Assembly: GCF_003865135.1 (NCBI RefSeq)
Contig: NZ_BHZC01000001.1
Coordinates: 4,526,001 to 4,590,000 of the forward strand
From: Streptomyces chrestomyceticus JCM 4735
Lineage (GTDB): Bacteria; Actinomycetota; Actinomycetes; Streptomycetales; Streptomycetaceae
Direction of reading: 5' to 3'
DNA: 64,000 bases
The translations under genes were made by a program, and so were the position numbers. The notes under the pieces are model-generated. The model ran no database searches, was not told the origin of the DNA, and saw only the letters and a list, made by a program, of their open reading frames with translations. This document shows positions 18,242-25,736 of this stretch, piece by piece; the first letter of the stretch is position 1; every line of letters begins with the position of its first letter.

Positions 18242-18669
18242 ACCGGCGACGGCAGAAGAAGCTGACGAGGAAGCTCGTGACGGCCGCGCTGCTCGGCGAC
18301 GCACCCGCAGCCGCCGCGCTGCTCCGCGCCGGAGCCCAGCCGAACACCGCGAACGCCGAGGGCACCACTCCCCTCTACGCCGCGTCCGTGCACGGTGACG
18401 CGGCCGTGGCCCGCCTGCTCCTGTCCGCCGGTGCCGCGCCGGACGCGGAGAGCGGTCACGGTACGGAAGGCACCCCGCTGTGCGCGGCCGCGGCCTGGGG
18501 GCACCTCGACGTCGTACGCATCCTCCTCGCCCACGGCGCCGACCCGAACCTCCGCGAGGACGGCGGCACCGGCCACACCCCACTCGACTGGGCCACCAAG
18601 GACTTCCAGCCCCACCCGGAGACGGCGGCCGCGCTCATCGCGGCGGGCGCACGGCCCCGGGATGCCTGA
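18238..18669 (+). CDS. ankyrin-repeat protein
   Basis: Protein of 143 aa made of about four ankyrin repeats: LVTAALLGDAPAAAALLRAG, TTPLYAASVHGDAAVARLLL, GTPLCAAAAWGHLDVVRILL and a last degenerate unit with TPLDWATKDF. There is no signal peptide, so it is expected to be cytoplasmic. Its start overlaps the stop of the secreted protease gene. Small ankyrin proteins beside secreted enzymes sometimes serve as intracellular protective partners; that role is only inferred here. Confidence 0.88.
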   Translation: MNRRRQKKLTRKLVTAALLGDAPAAAALLRAGAQPNTANAEGTTPLYAASVHGDAAVARLLLSAGAAPDAESGHGTEGTPLCAAAAWGHLDVVRILLAHGADPNLREDGGTGHTPLDWATKDFQPHPETAAALIAAGARPRDA

Positions 18670-18695
18670 TCCCGGTCGTCACCTGGCCCAGACGG

Positions 18696-19106
18696 TCAGT
18701 TGAAGGCGACCGCAGTCGCCCCGCCGAACGCGGCCAGTACGTACGCCGGTACCTCCTGCCAGCGCGTGAACGGCTTCCCGCGTCCCCGAGTGCTGAGCAG
18801 CCGCACGGTCCGGCCCGCGTACCCCGGCACCAGCACACCGAGTACGCCGAGCACGCCGAGGGTGCCGACGCTCCACTCGAAGTCGGTGCCGCTGAACACG
18901 GCCGTGACGACCATGGCCAGTGCGGCGACCGCATACAGCAGGCCGGGGCCGAGCCCGGCGTCGTCACGCCGTCGGGGTGCTGCCTCGCCCTCTCCCCCGG
19001 AATCTCCGGGGTGGCGCCGGTCCCGCTGTTCGACGCCGAAACAGGCGAGCAGCAAGACGACGGTCTCCACCACCAGGATGGCGGCCGCGACGAGTACGAA
19101 GGCCAT
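18696..19106 (-). CDS. small membrane protein, unknown function
   Basis: Protein of 136 aa with about four hydrophobic segments: AFVLVAAAILVVETVVLLLACF at the N-terminus, LLYAVAALAMVVTAVF and GTLGVLGVLGVLVPGYAG in the middle, and VPAYVLAAFGGATAVAF at the end. A polar loop (residues about 27-52) separates the first and second. It is convergent with the ankyrin gene and 34 bp downstream of the acetyltransferase gene. No family recognised. Confidence 0.65.
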   Translation of the reverse strand: MAFVLVAAAILVVETVVLLLACFGVEQRDRRHPGDSGGEGEAAPRRRDDAGLGPGLLYAVAALAMVVTAVFSGTDFEWSVGTLGVLGVLGVLVPGYAGRTVRLLSTRGRGKPFTRWQEVPAYVLAAFGGATAVAFN

Positions 19107-19140
19107 GTGTCCCCCTCACACGTGCGTGCTGCCCTATGTT

Positions 19141-19785
19141 CTACGGCTTCGGCGCCACCGCCGCCAGCTCTTCCACCGACCCCGACATGATCGTCCGAAC
19201 ATGCTCGGTGATGTGCTCGACCGGCCAGTCCCACCAGGCCAGTTCGAGCAACCGCTCGGTGTCGGCCGCGTCGTAGCGGCGGCGGATCAGCTTGGCCGGG
19301 TTGCCGCCGACGATGCCGTAATCGGGTACGTCGTCCACGACGACGGCCCCGGAGGCGATGACCGCGCCGTGGCCGATCCGTACGCCCGGCATGACCATGG
19401 ACCGGTACCCGAACCACACGTCGTTGCCGACCACCGTGTCGCCCTTGCCCGGCAGCCCGCTGATCAGGTCGAAGTGGTCGGCCCACGACCCGCCCATGAT
19501 CGGAAAGGGGAACGTCGAGGGGCCGTCCATCCGGTGGTTGGCGCCGTTCATGATGAACCGCACGCCCTCGCCCAGCGCGCAGTACTTGCCGATGATCAAC
19601 TTCTCGGGCCCGTAGTGGTACAGCACGTTCCGCGTCTCGAACGCGGTCGGGTCGTCCGGGTCGTCGTAGTACGAGAAGTCGCCGACCTCGATGAGCGGCG
19701 AGGTGACGAGGGGCTTCAGCAGCACCACCCGCGGCTGGCCGGGCATCGGGTGCACGACGTTCGGGTCAGCGGGGACAAGTGGCAT
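19141..19785 (-). CDS. CatB/Vat-type left-handed beta-helix acetyltransferase
   Basis: Xenobiotic acetyltransferase of 214 aa. The hexapeptide-repeat core is evident (LIIGKYCALGEGVRFIMNG, GDTVVGNDVWFGYRSMVMPGVRIGHGAVIASGAVVVDDV), followed by the family end DYGIVGGNPAKLIRRRY and an insertion containing the likely catalytic His (NGANHRMDG). Relatives acetylate streptogramin A or chloramphenicol, so a drug-modifying role is possible, but many chromosomal homologues have unknown substrates. No resistance or biosynthetic genes are adjacent. Confidence 0.9.
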   Translation of the reverse strand: MPLVPADPNVVHPMPGQPRVVLLKPLVTSPLIEVGDFSYYDDPDDPTAFETRNVLYHYGPEKLIIGKYCALGEGVRFIMNGANHRMDGPSTFPFPIMGGSWADHFDLISGLPGKGDTVVGNDVWFGYRSMVMPGVRIGHGAVIASGAVVVDDVPDYGIVGGNPAKLIRRRYDAADTERLLELAWWDWPVEHITEHVRTIMSGSVEELAAVAPKP

Positions 19786-19973
19786 CGGGCATCGCCCTCT
19801 CGTAGGGGGTACGACTGGGGCCGTACCTTGCTCCCGGCCCGCACGTCATGATCCCAACCGCCACCACCCCGGACGACCGATTAACCGATCGACCCCAGGC
19901 TCCGCCCCCACCACCTGGGACACTGGCACCGGAAGAGCCCCGTACTCACGCACACCGGTAGGGAGAGTCACAG

Positions 19974-20423
19974 GTGAGCAAGGCGCCGGAGAGTGCCCTG
20001 TCGACGGTCATGATGGTGATCGCCACCGGAAGGCGTCTGCAGGAGCAACTGGAAACGCGGCTTACCGGCATCGGCCTGTCGATGCGGCTGTTCGGGGCGC
20101 TCGGGCACATCTCCCGCGACCCCGACCTGTCGTACAGCGACCTGGCCCGCCGCGCGGGCGTGACGAGCCAGAGCATGCGCGCGACCGTCCTCATGCTGGA
20201 GGAACTGGGCGCGGTGGAACGCAACCTGCGCGGCCAGGGCCACCGCGCGCGCCTGGAGCTGACGGACAAGGGCCGCGCGCTGCTCACCCAGGCGCGAGGC
20301 ATCCTGTCCGAGCTGGACGAGGAGTTCCTGAAGGCCGCGGGTCAGAACCAGAAGGCAGCCCTGGACGCCGCTTGCGAGCGCGCGCTGGCGCAAGGGGGCC
20401 CGTTCCCCTTCCGGCGAGAGTAG
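19974..20423 (+). CDS. MarR-family regulator
   Basis: Winged-helix regulator of 149 aa. The DNA-binding core is YSDLARRAGVTSQSMRATVLMLEELGAVERN followed by the wing GQGHRARLELTDKGRALL. Flanking helices for dimerisation are present at both ends. The GTG at 19974 follows GGGAGAG. No divergent target gene is obvious; the upstream neighbour (acetyltransferase) is divergent at 188 bp and could be a target. Confidence 0.9.
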   Translation: MSKAPESALSTVMMVIATGRRLQEQLETRLTGIGLSMRLFGALGHISRDPDLSYSDLARRAGVTSQSMRATVLMLEELGAVERNLRGQGHRARLELTDKGRALLTQARGILSELDEEFLKAAGQNQKAALDAACERALAQGGPFPFRRE

Positions 20424-20619
20424 TCCGGGCGGCCGGTCCAGGGCCCTGGGGCCTGGGCGCCTTCGGCCAGGCCAATGCGTTACCCGCGCGTTAGTCCACT
20501 TCGGCAAGATCGTTCCGGAAGTGATCGTTCCGCAGTATTCGGAACGTCCGGGGCGCTCGCTGCGTCCCGCAGCGCCTGGCGCACCCACCGGGAAGAGAAA
20601 CGTTGGAGTGAGACAAGAA

Positions 20620-20841
20620 GTGCGTAACCTCCGCAAGAAGGCAGCAGTCGGCCTGGCCACTCTGGCCACGGTCTCGGGCATCTCGATCGGCACGGCAGGC
20701 TCGGCGTCCGCCGAGAACCGCCACTTCCCGACAAAGGCCGCCTGCTTCGACGCCGGCAACGCGGCGATGGCTCCCGGCAACATCAGGGGCTTCCGCTGCA
20801 TGCCGGCCGGCCCCGGTGACTTCGTCCTGGAGATCTACTGA
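20620..20841 (+). CDS. small secreted two-cysteine protein
   Basis: Predicted exported protein of 73 aa. A basic start (RNLRKKAAVG) and hydrophobic core lead to a signal-peptidase site near GSASAENRH, leaving a mature peptide of about 42 aa with two cysteines (AACFDAG and GFRCMPAG) that could form one disulfide. GTG at 20608 is an equally possible start; each has a weak purine-rich site upstream. Similar small secreted proteins occur widely in Streptomyces; function unknown. Confidence 0.7.
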   Translation: MRNLRKKAAVGLATLATVSGISIGTAGSASAENRHFPTKAACFDAGNAAMAPGNIRGFRCMPAGPGDFVLEIY

Positions 20842-21002
20842 CGGGGATCGGGTAGCGCGCCGACAGCACAGCCGAGCGCGCGCCATGCGTCTCCACCGGC
20901 CGGAGCCGTGCTCATGGCTTCGGCCGGTGCCGTAGTGACACGGTCGTGTGACGGCACTGAAGGGGCGCATGGCCAGCCGCCGCCTTCCACGAAGATGCGC
21001 GT

Positions 21003-21560
21003 ATGAGCCCCAAGTCGGCCGGCTACGGCGACACCGTCACTCCGGAGCACGCCCTGAAGTACGCCCTCCGGCATGCCCACGGCGGCCGGGCCCAGCTCAT
21101 CGAGGGCGTCATTGAGCCGCTGTCCCTGTCCTGGGCCCACGAGACCATCGCCGACCGCCTCCGCCATCAGCTCGGCCCCCGCGCCGCCGACATCCACTGC
21201 ATCATCGGCTCCGGCGACCTCGACCTGCCCGGCTCGCCCAACTGGTACGTACCCGACCTCGCCGTCGTCCCGGCCGCCGTAGCCAAGAACGCCGGTGCCC
21301 TCCGCCCCGGCCAGACGCTGCTGATCGTGGAGGTCACGTCGGAGGCGGACGCCCACACCAAACGCGTCGTCAAGCGTCGCCGCTACGCCGAGTACGGAGC
21401 GCCGCTGTACTTGCTCGTAGACCGACAGCAGCGCGCACTCACCCTGTTCGCCGAGCCCGACCGGCTCGGCTACACCCGCATCACCGGCCCGCTGCCGTAC
21501 GGGACGCCGCTGCACATCCCGGCCCCGTTCGGGACGGACCTGGACATGAGCGACCTGTGA
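21003..21560 (+). CDS. Uma2-family (DUF820) putative nuclease
   Basis: Protein of 185 aa with the PD-(D/E)XK-like Uma2 layout: N-terminal helix (PEHALKYALRHAHGGRAQLIEGVIEPLS), then WYVPDLAVV (acidic residue), LLIVEVTS (Glu) and the helix TKRVVKRRRYAEYGAPLYLLVDR containing the conserved Lys/Tyr. The family is predicted to be a nuclease but is poorly characterised and very abundant in actinomycetes and cyanobacteria. It stands alone here. Confidence 0.88.
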   Translation: MSPKSAGYGDTVTPEHALKYALRHAHGGRAQLIEGVIEPLSLSWAHETIADRLRHQLGPRAADIHCIIGSGDLDLPGSPNWYVPDLAVVPAAVAKNAGALRPGQTLLIVEVTSEADAHTKRVVKRRRYAEYGAPLYLLVDRQQRALTLFAEPDRLGYTRITGPLPYGTPLHIPAPFGTDLDMSDL

Positions 21561-21639
21561 GCGACCGGCTCGGCTGGGCCGAATCAGCGGCCCCTACCGC
21601 CAAGGCCCTGGCCGGGGCAGGCGGGTGTAGGGGGCGGCG

Positions 21640-21891
21640 TCAGCCCTCGTCGGTCGATTCGTCGACGTTGCGCTCGGTCACGAATGACCCCATGCCAGGC
21701 GTGGTGACGATGAGCCCGTCCTTCCGGAGGGCAGCAGTCACCTTCCGGACCGTCACGCGCGCGACACCGAACTCCTGCTCCATCTTCACTTCAGAGATGA
21801 GGTGGCGAGGAGGATAAGCCCCACTCGCGATCCGCTCTCGGATCACGTCGGCGATCTGCATCCACTTGGGCCGCGTCGGGTCGAACTCCAT
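21640..21891 (-). CDS. GntR-type winged-helix protein without effector domain
   Basis: Protein of 83 aa consisting only of the GntR DNA-binding domain (KWMQIADVIRERIASGAYPP, VKMEQEFGVARVTVRKVTAALRKDGLIVTTPGMGSFV). No ligand domain follows. The start is taken at the ATG giving MEFDPTRPKW; an ATG at 21912 is possible. It is divergent from a pair of small proteins, an arrangement repeated in many Streptomyces genomes, and may control them. Confidence 0.82.
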   Translation of the reverse strand: MEFDPTRPKWMQIADVIRERIASGAYPPRHLISEVKMEQEFGVARVTVRKVTAALRKDGLIVTTPGMGSFVTERNVDESTDEG

Positions 21892-21979
21892 CACGAACGG
21901 GACTCTACGCATGGGTAACTAGCACAGCATAGATGCGCCCGTAGCCGCCTACGGTGTATACAGGAGCCAACAGGGCCAT

Positions 21980-22339
21980 ATGGACCCGACGAAAGGTGAG
22001 CCCCGGCGACCGCTGCAACCGGCCCCGGGGCATGGCCAACGACCCAAAAGCGAAAAGAGCGTCGACGTGCACCACCGTATCCGCCGCGCCACGACCTGGC
22101 TGCGGTATCACCTCGCACCGCCAACGCCTGCCCCCGTCACTACCCTTCGCGCGCCTGTGCGCCCCACCCCCACCGCGAGGCCGGTGCACCGCGTGCCGAG
22201 TTCCCTCGACACCCCCCTGAACACCAACACCTCCCCCCTCGTACGCCCCTACCTCACCGCCTACGAAGCGCAGTACACCGAGCGACAAGCTCACCGCTTC
22301 GCGCGCATCCGCACGATGCACGGGGAGTTCGCCGTATGA
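21980..22339 (+). CDS. small basic Pro-rich protein, unknown function
   Basis: Protein of 119 aa rich in Pro, Arg, Thr and His with a more conserved-looking C-terminus (PYLTAYEAQYTERQAHRFARIRTM). No membrane segment or known domain. Its stop overlaps the ATG of the next gene (ATGA), which supports it as a real gene, and it is divergent from the GntR-type gene. The N-terminal start is not well supported by a ribosome-binding site. Confidence 0.55.
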   Translation: MDPTKGEPRRPLQPAPGHGQRPKSEKSVDVHHRIRRATTWLRYHLAPPTPAPVTTLRAPVRPTPTARPVHRVPSSLDTPLNTNTSPLVRPYLTAYEAQYTERQAHRFARIRTMHGEFAV

Positions 22340-22680
22340 GCGCGGCGGAGGGGCCCGTACCGGGCATGCGCCTGCTGCCCTGGTCGGAGGAGGGCGGGAA
22401 GCAGTGTCTGCTGTCGACCGACGGTGACGGCTACGTGGCGCGGTTCGCGGACGACATGGAGGCAGCGCAGCTCGACATGGGCACGGAGCTGCTCGAGCAC
22501 GCCGGGGTGATGCTGGGCGAACCCGACGCGTCCGCCAGTGAACTGCGCTTTCTCGCCAATCGGTTGGTCGAGGCGCTGCACGACGCGTTGCGGGTCGCCG
22601 ACAGCCGAGGCCGGCGGATTCCCGGCCTGGGCGGTGCGAGCGGAAAGGGGGGCGTCGGCCGCTTGGCCGCGGCCGAGTGA
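22336..22680 (+). CDS. small protein coupled to 21980 gene, unknown function
   Basis: Protein of 114 aa. The first half looks like a small beta-rich fold (RLLPWSEEGGKQCLLSTDGDGYVARFADDME) and the second half is a helix with regular spacing (ELRFLANRLVEALHDALRVA). The start overlaps the preceding stop codon, so the two are translationally coupled and probably act together. No family with known function is recognised. Confidence 0.7.
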   Translation: MSAAEGPVPGMRLLPWSEEGGKQCLLSTDGDGYVARFADDMEAAQLDMGTELLEHAGVMLGEPDASASELRFLANRLVEALHDALRVADSRGRRIPGLGGASGKGGVGRLAAAE

Positions 22681-22716
22681 GGGGACGTCAGGGCGACGTG
22701 GCCGGGGACGGGCCGG

Positions 22717-22935
22717 TCAGCTCAGGGCGAGCCAGGCGGCGCCGACGACGACCGCGATCGCGACGATCACGCCGACGATGACGCCGATGCGGGGGCCGCC
22801 GGACGACTGCTGCTGGGCCGCTGCCCGGCGGCCGCCGGGCTCGGGGGCGCCCTCGTCCACGAAGGCGCGGAACATCTGCGTGCTGCCGGCCGGGTCGGGC
22901 TGGCCGTTGGCCGGGTTCTGCTGGTAGTTCGCCAT
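22717..22935 (-). CDS. small C-tail-anchored membrane protein
   Basis: Protein of 72 aa: a polar N-terminal half (MANYQQNPANGQPDPAG) and a single C-terminal hydrophobic helix (IGVIVGVIVAIAVVVGAAWLAL). The ATG at 22935 is chosen because the upstream extension lacks a plausible start region. Function unknown; it is convergent with the 22336 gene. Confidence 0.65.
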   Translation of the reverse strand: MANYQQNPANGQPDPAGSTQMFRAFVDEGAPEPGGRRAAAQQQSSGGPRIGVIVGVIVAIAVVVGAAWLALS

Positions 22936-23036
22936 AGGCCAGGACACTAGCGAACCCGGCATGGACGGCACACCCCTGGGCCTCGTGGGTCACAGCACAG
23001 TTGCCCCGCCGATCCGCTCCACCGGCCCCACCGGCC

Positions 23037-23390
23037 CTACCGGGTGCGCAACGCCGCTACCACTTCGACTTCCAGCAGGTACTCAGGTGCGAAGAGGGCG
23101 GCGACGCCCACCAGTGTGCTCGCCGGTGCCTCCGTAGTGCCTGCTCGCAGTGGGACGAAGATCTCAGGGAGCAGGGCGGGGGTGTAGTCCACGACGTAGA
23201 CGGTTTCTTTGATGATGTCGTCCCGGGTGGCGCCGACCGCCGCGAGGGCCGTATCCAGGTTGCGGGCTATCTGGGCGGCCTGGGCCGCGTGATCGCCGGG
23301 TCCGACGGGCCGTCCGTCGGCGTCCCAGGCGACCTGCCCCGACAGGTGCGCCAGCCGTACGCCTTCGGTGACGACGACTTGGCTGATCAA
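23037..23390 (-). CDS. RidA-family protein (start unusual)
   Basis: RidA/YjgF-type protein, likely an enamine/imine deaminase, cytoplasmic. Family features are VVVTEGVRLAHLSGQVAWDADG, helix AAQIARNLDTALAAVGAT, VYVVDYTPALL and a C-terminal PEYLLEVEVVAALR. Only a TTG at 23390 is available in frame, yet typical N-terminal family sequence (PQRLNPSGLPSPAPLISQ) continues upstream to about 23441 without any ATG/GTG/TTG. At that point a CTC codon lies 7 bp after a good GAGAGGG site. The gene lies just downstream of the FAD monooxygenase on the same strand. Confidence 0.85.
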   Translation of the reverse strand: MISQVVVTEGVRLAHLSGQVAWDADGRPVGPGDHAAQAAQIARNLDTALAAVGATRDDIIKETVYVVDYTPALLPEIFVPLRAGTTEAPASTLVGVAALFAPEYLLEVEVVAALRTR

Positions 23391-23466
23391 GGGTGCCGGG
23401 CTGGGTAAGCCGGAGGGATTGAGGCGTTGCGGAGGTGTGAGGGCGCTGCCCTCTCGGGGCCGGGGG

Positions 23467-24978
23467 TCACGACGGCGTACCCGCCCAAGTCGTGAGCGCC
23501 TCGGTCCGTTCGGCCCGGCGGGCGCGGGCGTCGGTGGTACGGGTGGCCCAGGCCACGTGGCCGTCGGGGCGTACGAGGATCTCGGTCACGCCGTCCAGGT
23601 CGGGGTGGGCGTCCCGTGCGGTGACGGTGACGGGGGTGACGCGCGAGCCCCAGCCCGCGGTGACCGTCGGACCGAGGTCCGGCGCGTCGCCCGCGAGGTC
23701 GAGGTGGACGTACCGGGCGGCCGGGAGGAGTTCGTACACCCGTACCGCCTCCGACCCGGCGGCGGTCAGGCCGATGTCCGGCATCCGGTGCCCCACCAGC
23801 GGGTCGGCACCGGGGGTGGCCGGCGGATAGGCCGTGCCGAGGGCGGAGACCCGGGCGGCGAGGGTGCGGTTGACCTGCGGCATGTTGAGGAGTTCGTCGA
23901 AGAGGGCACGCAGGGACGTGGCGGGGCGCCGGTACTGCGGTACGAGGGTCAGTTCGGCCAGCAGGGTCTGGATCTCGGTGTTCTCGGTGACGGACTGTCC
24001 GACGGGGCGGCGTTCCGCGTCGTAGCTGTCCAGGAGGCCGGGCGGGGCCCAGCCGTTGACCACGGCGGCCAGCTTCCAGCCGAGGTTCATCGCGTCCTGG
24101 AGGCCGGTGTTGAGGCCCTGGCCCGCCGCGGGGAAGTGGATGTGGGCGGCATCGCCCGCCAGGAGGACGCGGCCGGCGCGGTAGCTCTCGGCGAGCCGGG
24201 TGGCGTTGCCGAAGCGGGAGAGCCAACGCGGTTCGGCGACGCCGCAGTCGGAGCCGCAGATGCGGGTCAGTGACGCGCGGAACTCCTCCAGGGTCACGGG
24301 TTCGCCGGACGGCACCCGGATACGCTCGGGGTCCAGGTAGACGAGCCGGACGACGCCGTCCTCCATGGGGGCGACCAGTACGCCCCGCGCGCGGGCGGTG
24401 TCGAGGGCGGCGGGGTCGGTGACCGCGAAGTCGCCGAGTACGCCGGTGAAGGTTTCGTCCGTACCCGGGAAGGCGATGTCGGCGGACTGCCGTACGACGC
24501 TGCGTCCGCCGTCGCAGCCGACGACGTAACGGGCCCGTATCGTCGCGACGCTGCCGTCCCGGCCCCGCACCTCCACCTCGGCCCCGTCGGCGTCCTGGCT
24601 CAGCCCGGCGACCTCGTACCCGCGCTCGATCTCGACGCCCAGCTCCCGGGCGCGCTCCGCCAGCAGCGCCTCGGTGTGCGCCTGGGCGAGGAACAGCGAG
24701 TAGCCGTGCCGGGAGTCCAGCGTGGAGAAGTCCAGGTGGGTGGGGAGCTGGGCGAAGTGCCAGCCGGGCACGGGGCGGCCGAGCGGGAGGAAGCGGTCGA
24801 GCAGCCCGCGCTGGTCGATCACTTCCACGCTGCGCGGGTGGAGGCTCAGCGCGCGGGAGTCGCGCTGCGGCTCGGTACGGCGCTCGAAGACACGGGTGCG
24901 TACGCCGGCCAGCGCCAGCTCGCAGGCGAGCAGCAGGCCGGTCGGTCCTGCGCCCGCGACAGCCACATCAACGTTCAT
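23467..24978 (-). CDS. FAD-dependent aromatic monooxygenase
   Basis: Group-A flavoprotein hydroxylase of 503 aa. It has the FAD motif VAGAGPTGLLLACELA at the N-terminus, the DG motif VVGCDGGRSVVR (residues about 150-160) and GD motif VLLAGDAAHIHFPAAGQGLN (about 270-290), then a C-terminal thioredoxin-like domain as in phenol and rifampicin/tetracycline-modifying hydroxylases. It is divergent from a TetR gene with palindromic repeats between them. Possible roles are drug inactivation or aromatic catabolism; substrate not predictable. Confidence 0.92.
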   Translation of the reverse strand: MNVDVAVAGAGPTGLLLACELALAGVRTRVFERRTEPQRDSRALSLHPRSVEVIDQRGLLDRFLPLGRPVPGWHFAQLPTHLDFSTLDSRHGYSLFLAQAHTEALLAERARELGVEIERGYEVAGLSQDADGAEVEVRGRDGSVATIRARYVVGCDGGRSVVRQSADIAFPGTDETFTGVLGDFAVTDPAALDTARARGVLVAPMEDGVVRLVYLDPERIRVPSGEPVTLEEFRASLTRICGSDCGVAEPRWLSRFGNATRLAESYRAGRVLLAGDAAHIHFPAAGQGLNTGLQDAMNLGWKLAAVVNGWAPPGLLDSYDAERRPVGQSVTENTEIQTLLAELTLVPQYRRPATSLRALFDELLNMPQVNRTLAARVSALGTAYPPATPGADPLVGHRMPDIGLTAAGSEAVRVYELLPAARYVHLDLAGDAPDLGPTVTAGWGSRVTPVTVTARDAHPDLDGVTEILVRPDGHVAWATRTTDARARRAERTEALTTWAGTPS

Positions 24979-25000
24979 CGGAGGACACCTCTCTATTTAA

Positions 25001-25037
25001 TGAACAGCGTTCACGTGAACAGCGTTCACTATAGTGA
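25001..25037. promoter_or_regulatory. operator array between monooxygenase and TetR genes
   Basis: Two identical copies of TGAACAGCGTTCA (25001-25013 and 25016-25028), each with TGAAC/GTTCA arms, are spaced 15 bp apart. Their junction forms the perfect palindrome GTTCACGTGAAC (25009-25020), and a third perfect palindrome TCACTATAGTGA (25026-25037) overlaps the end. The block covers the space immediately upstream of the TetR start. Confidence 0.8.
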
Positions 25038-25042
25038 GGCTC

Positions 25043-25719
25043 ATGAGCTCCCCGTCAAGCCCCGCCCGCGGCCGACCCGCCCGTCTCGACCGCACCCGCA
25101 CCCTGCAAACGGCGCTCGACCTGCTGGATCAGTCGGGCCTCGACGCGCTGACCATGCGACGGCTCGCCGACGCGATGGGCGTACAGGCAGGCGCCTTGTA
25201 CCGCTATTTCGCGACCAAGCAGGATCTGCTCACCGCCATGGCGGAACGGATGATGGAGGGCGTCGCGGAAGCAGCGGCGACGGACGGCGGCGACTGGAGC
25301 GAGCGGCTGACCGCCCTCGCCCGCGCCGAACGCGAAGCCCTGCTCGCCCACCGCGACGGCGCTCGCGTCTTCGCGGGCACCCACGCGACGGGAGCCAGCG
25401 TCCTCGGCTTCGCCGACGCGTTCGTGGGCGTACTGCGCGAGGCAGGCTTCGCCGACGACGCGGCGGCCCGCGCGCTCTACACGGTGGTCAACTACACCGT
25501 CGGCCACACCCTGGAGGAGCAGGCGGCGCTCCAGGCGCAGGACGGGCCCCCGAGGACGCGAGCGTCCTCCGCGACGCCGTGACGGCAGGGACGTACCCCC
25601 ACCTCAGCGCCACCCTCCCCACCCTCACCAGCACGGACTTCACCGGGCTCTTCGAATTCGGCCTCGACCTGCTCATCGAGGGCCTGCGGGCGCGGCACGC
25701 GCCGCCGGCGCGCAAATGA
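25043..25719 (+). pseudogene. TetR-family regulator with apparent -1 frameshift
   Basis: The N-terminal TetR HTH (TRTLQTALDLLDQSGLDALTMRRLADAMGV, ALYRYFATKQDLL) and most of the C-terminal domain are in one frame, which ends at 25582. Typical family sequence then continues in another frame (SVLRDAVTAGTYPHLSATLP, STDFTGLFEFGLDLLIEGL) to 25719. The switch is near 25540 in a GGGCCCCC run and is explained by one missing base. The joined protein would be about 225 aa. It probably controlled the divergent monooxygenase. It may be a real lesion or a homopolymer sequence error. Confidence 0.8.
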
Positions 25720-25736
25720 TCACGCAGGCCGACCGC

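Noticed and set aside
25530..25560. Programmed -1 frameshift in the TetR gene
   Set aside because: The GGGCCCCC run does not form a proper slippery heptamer in the zero frame, and no stimulatory structure stands out; a deletion or sequence error is simpler.
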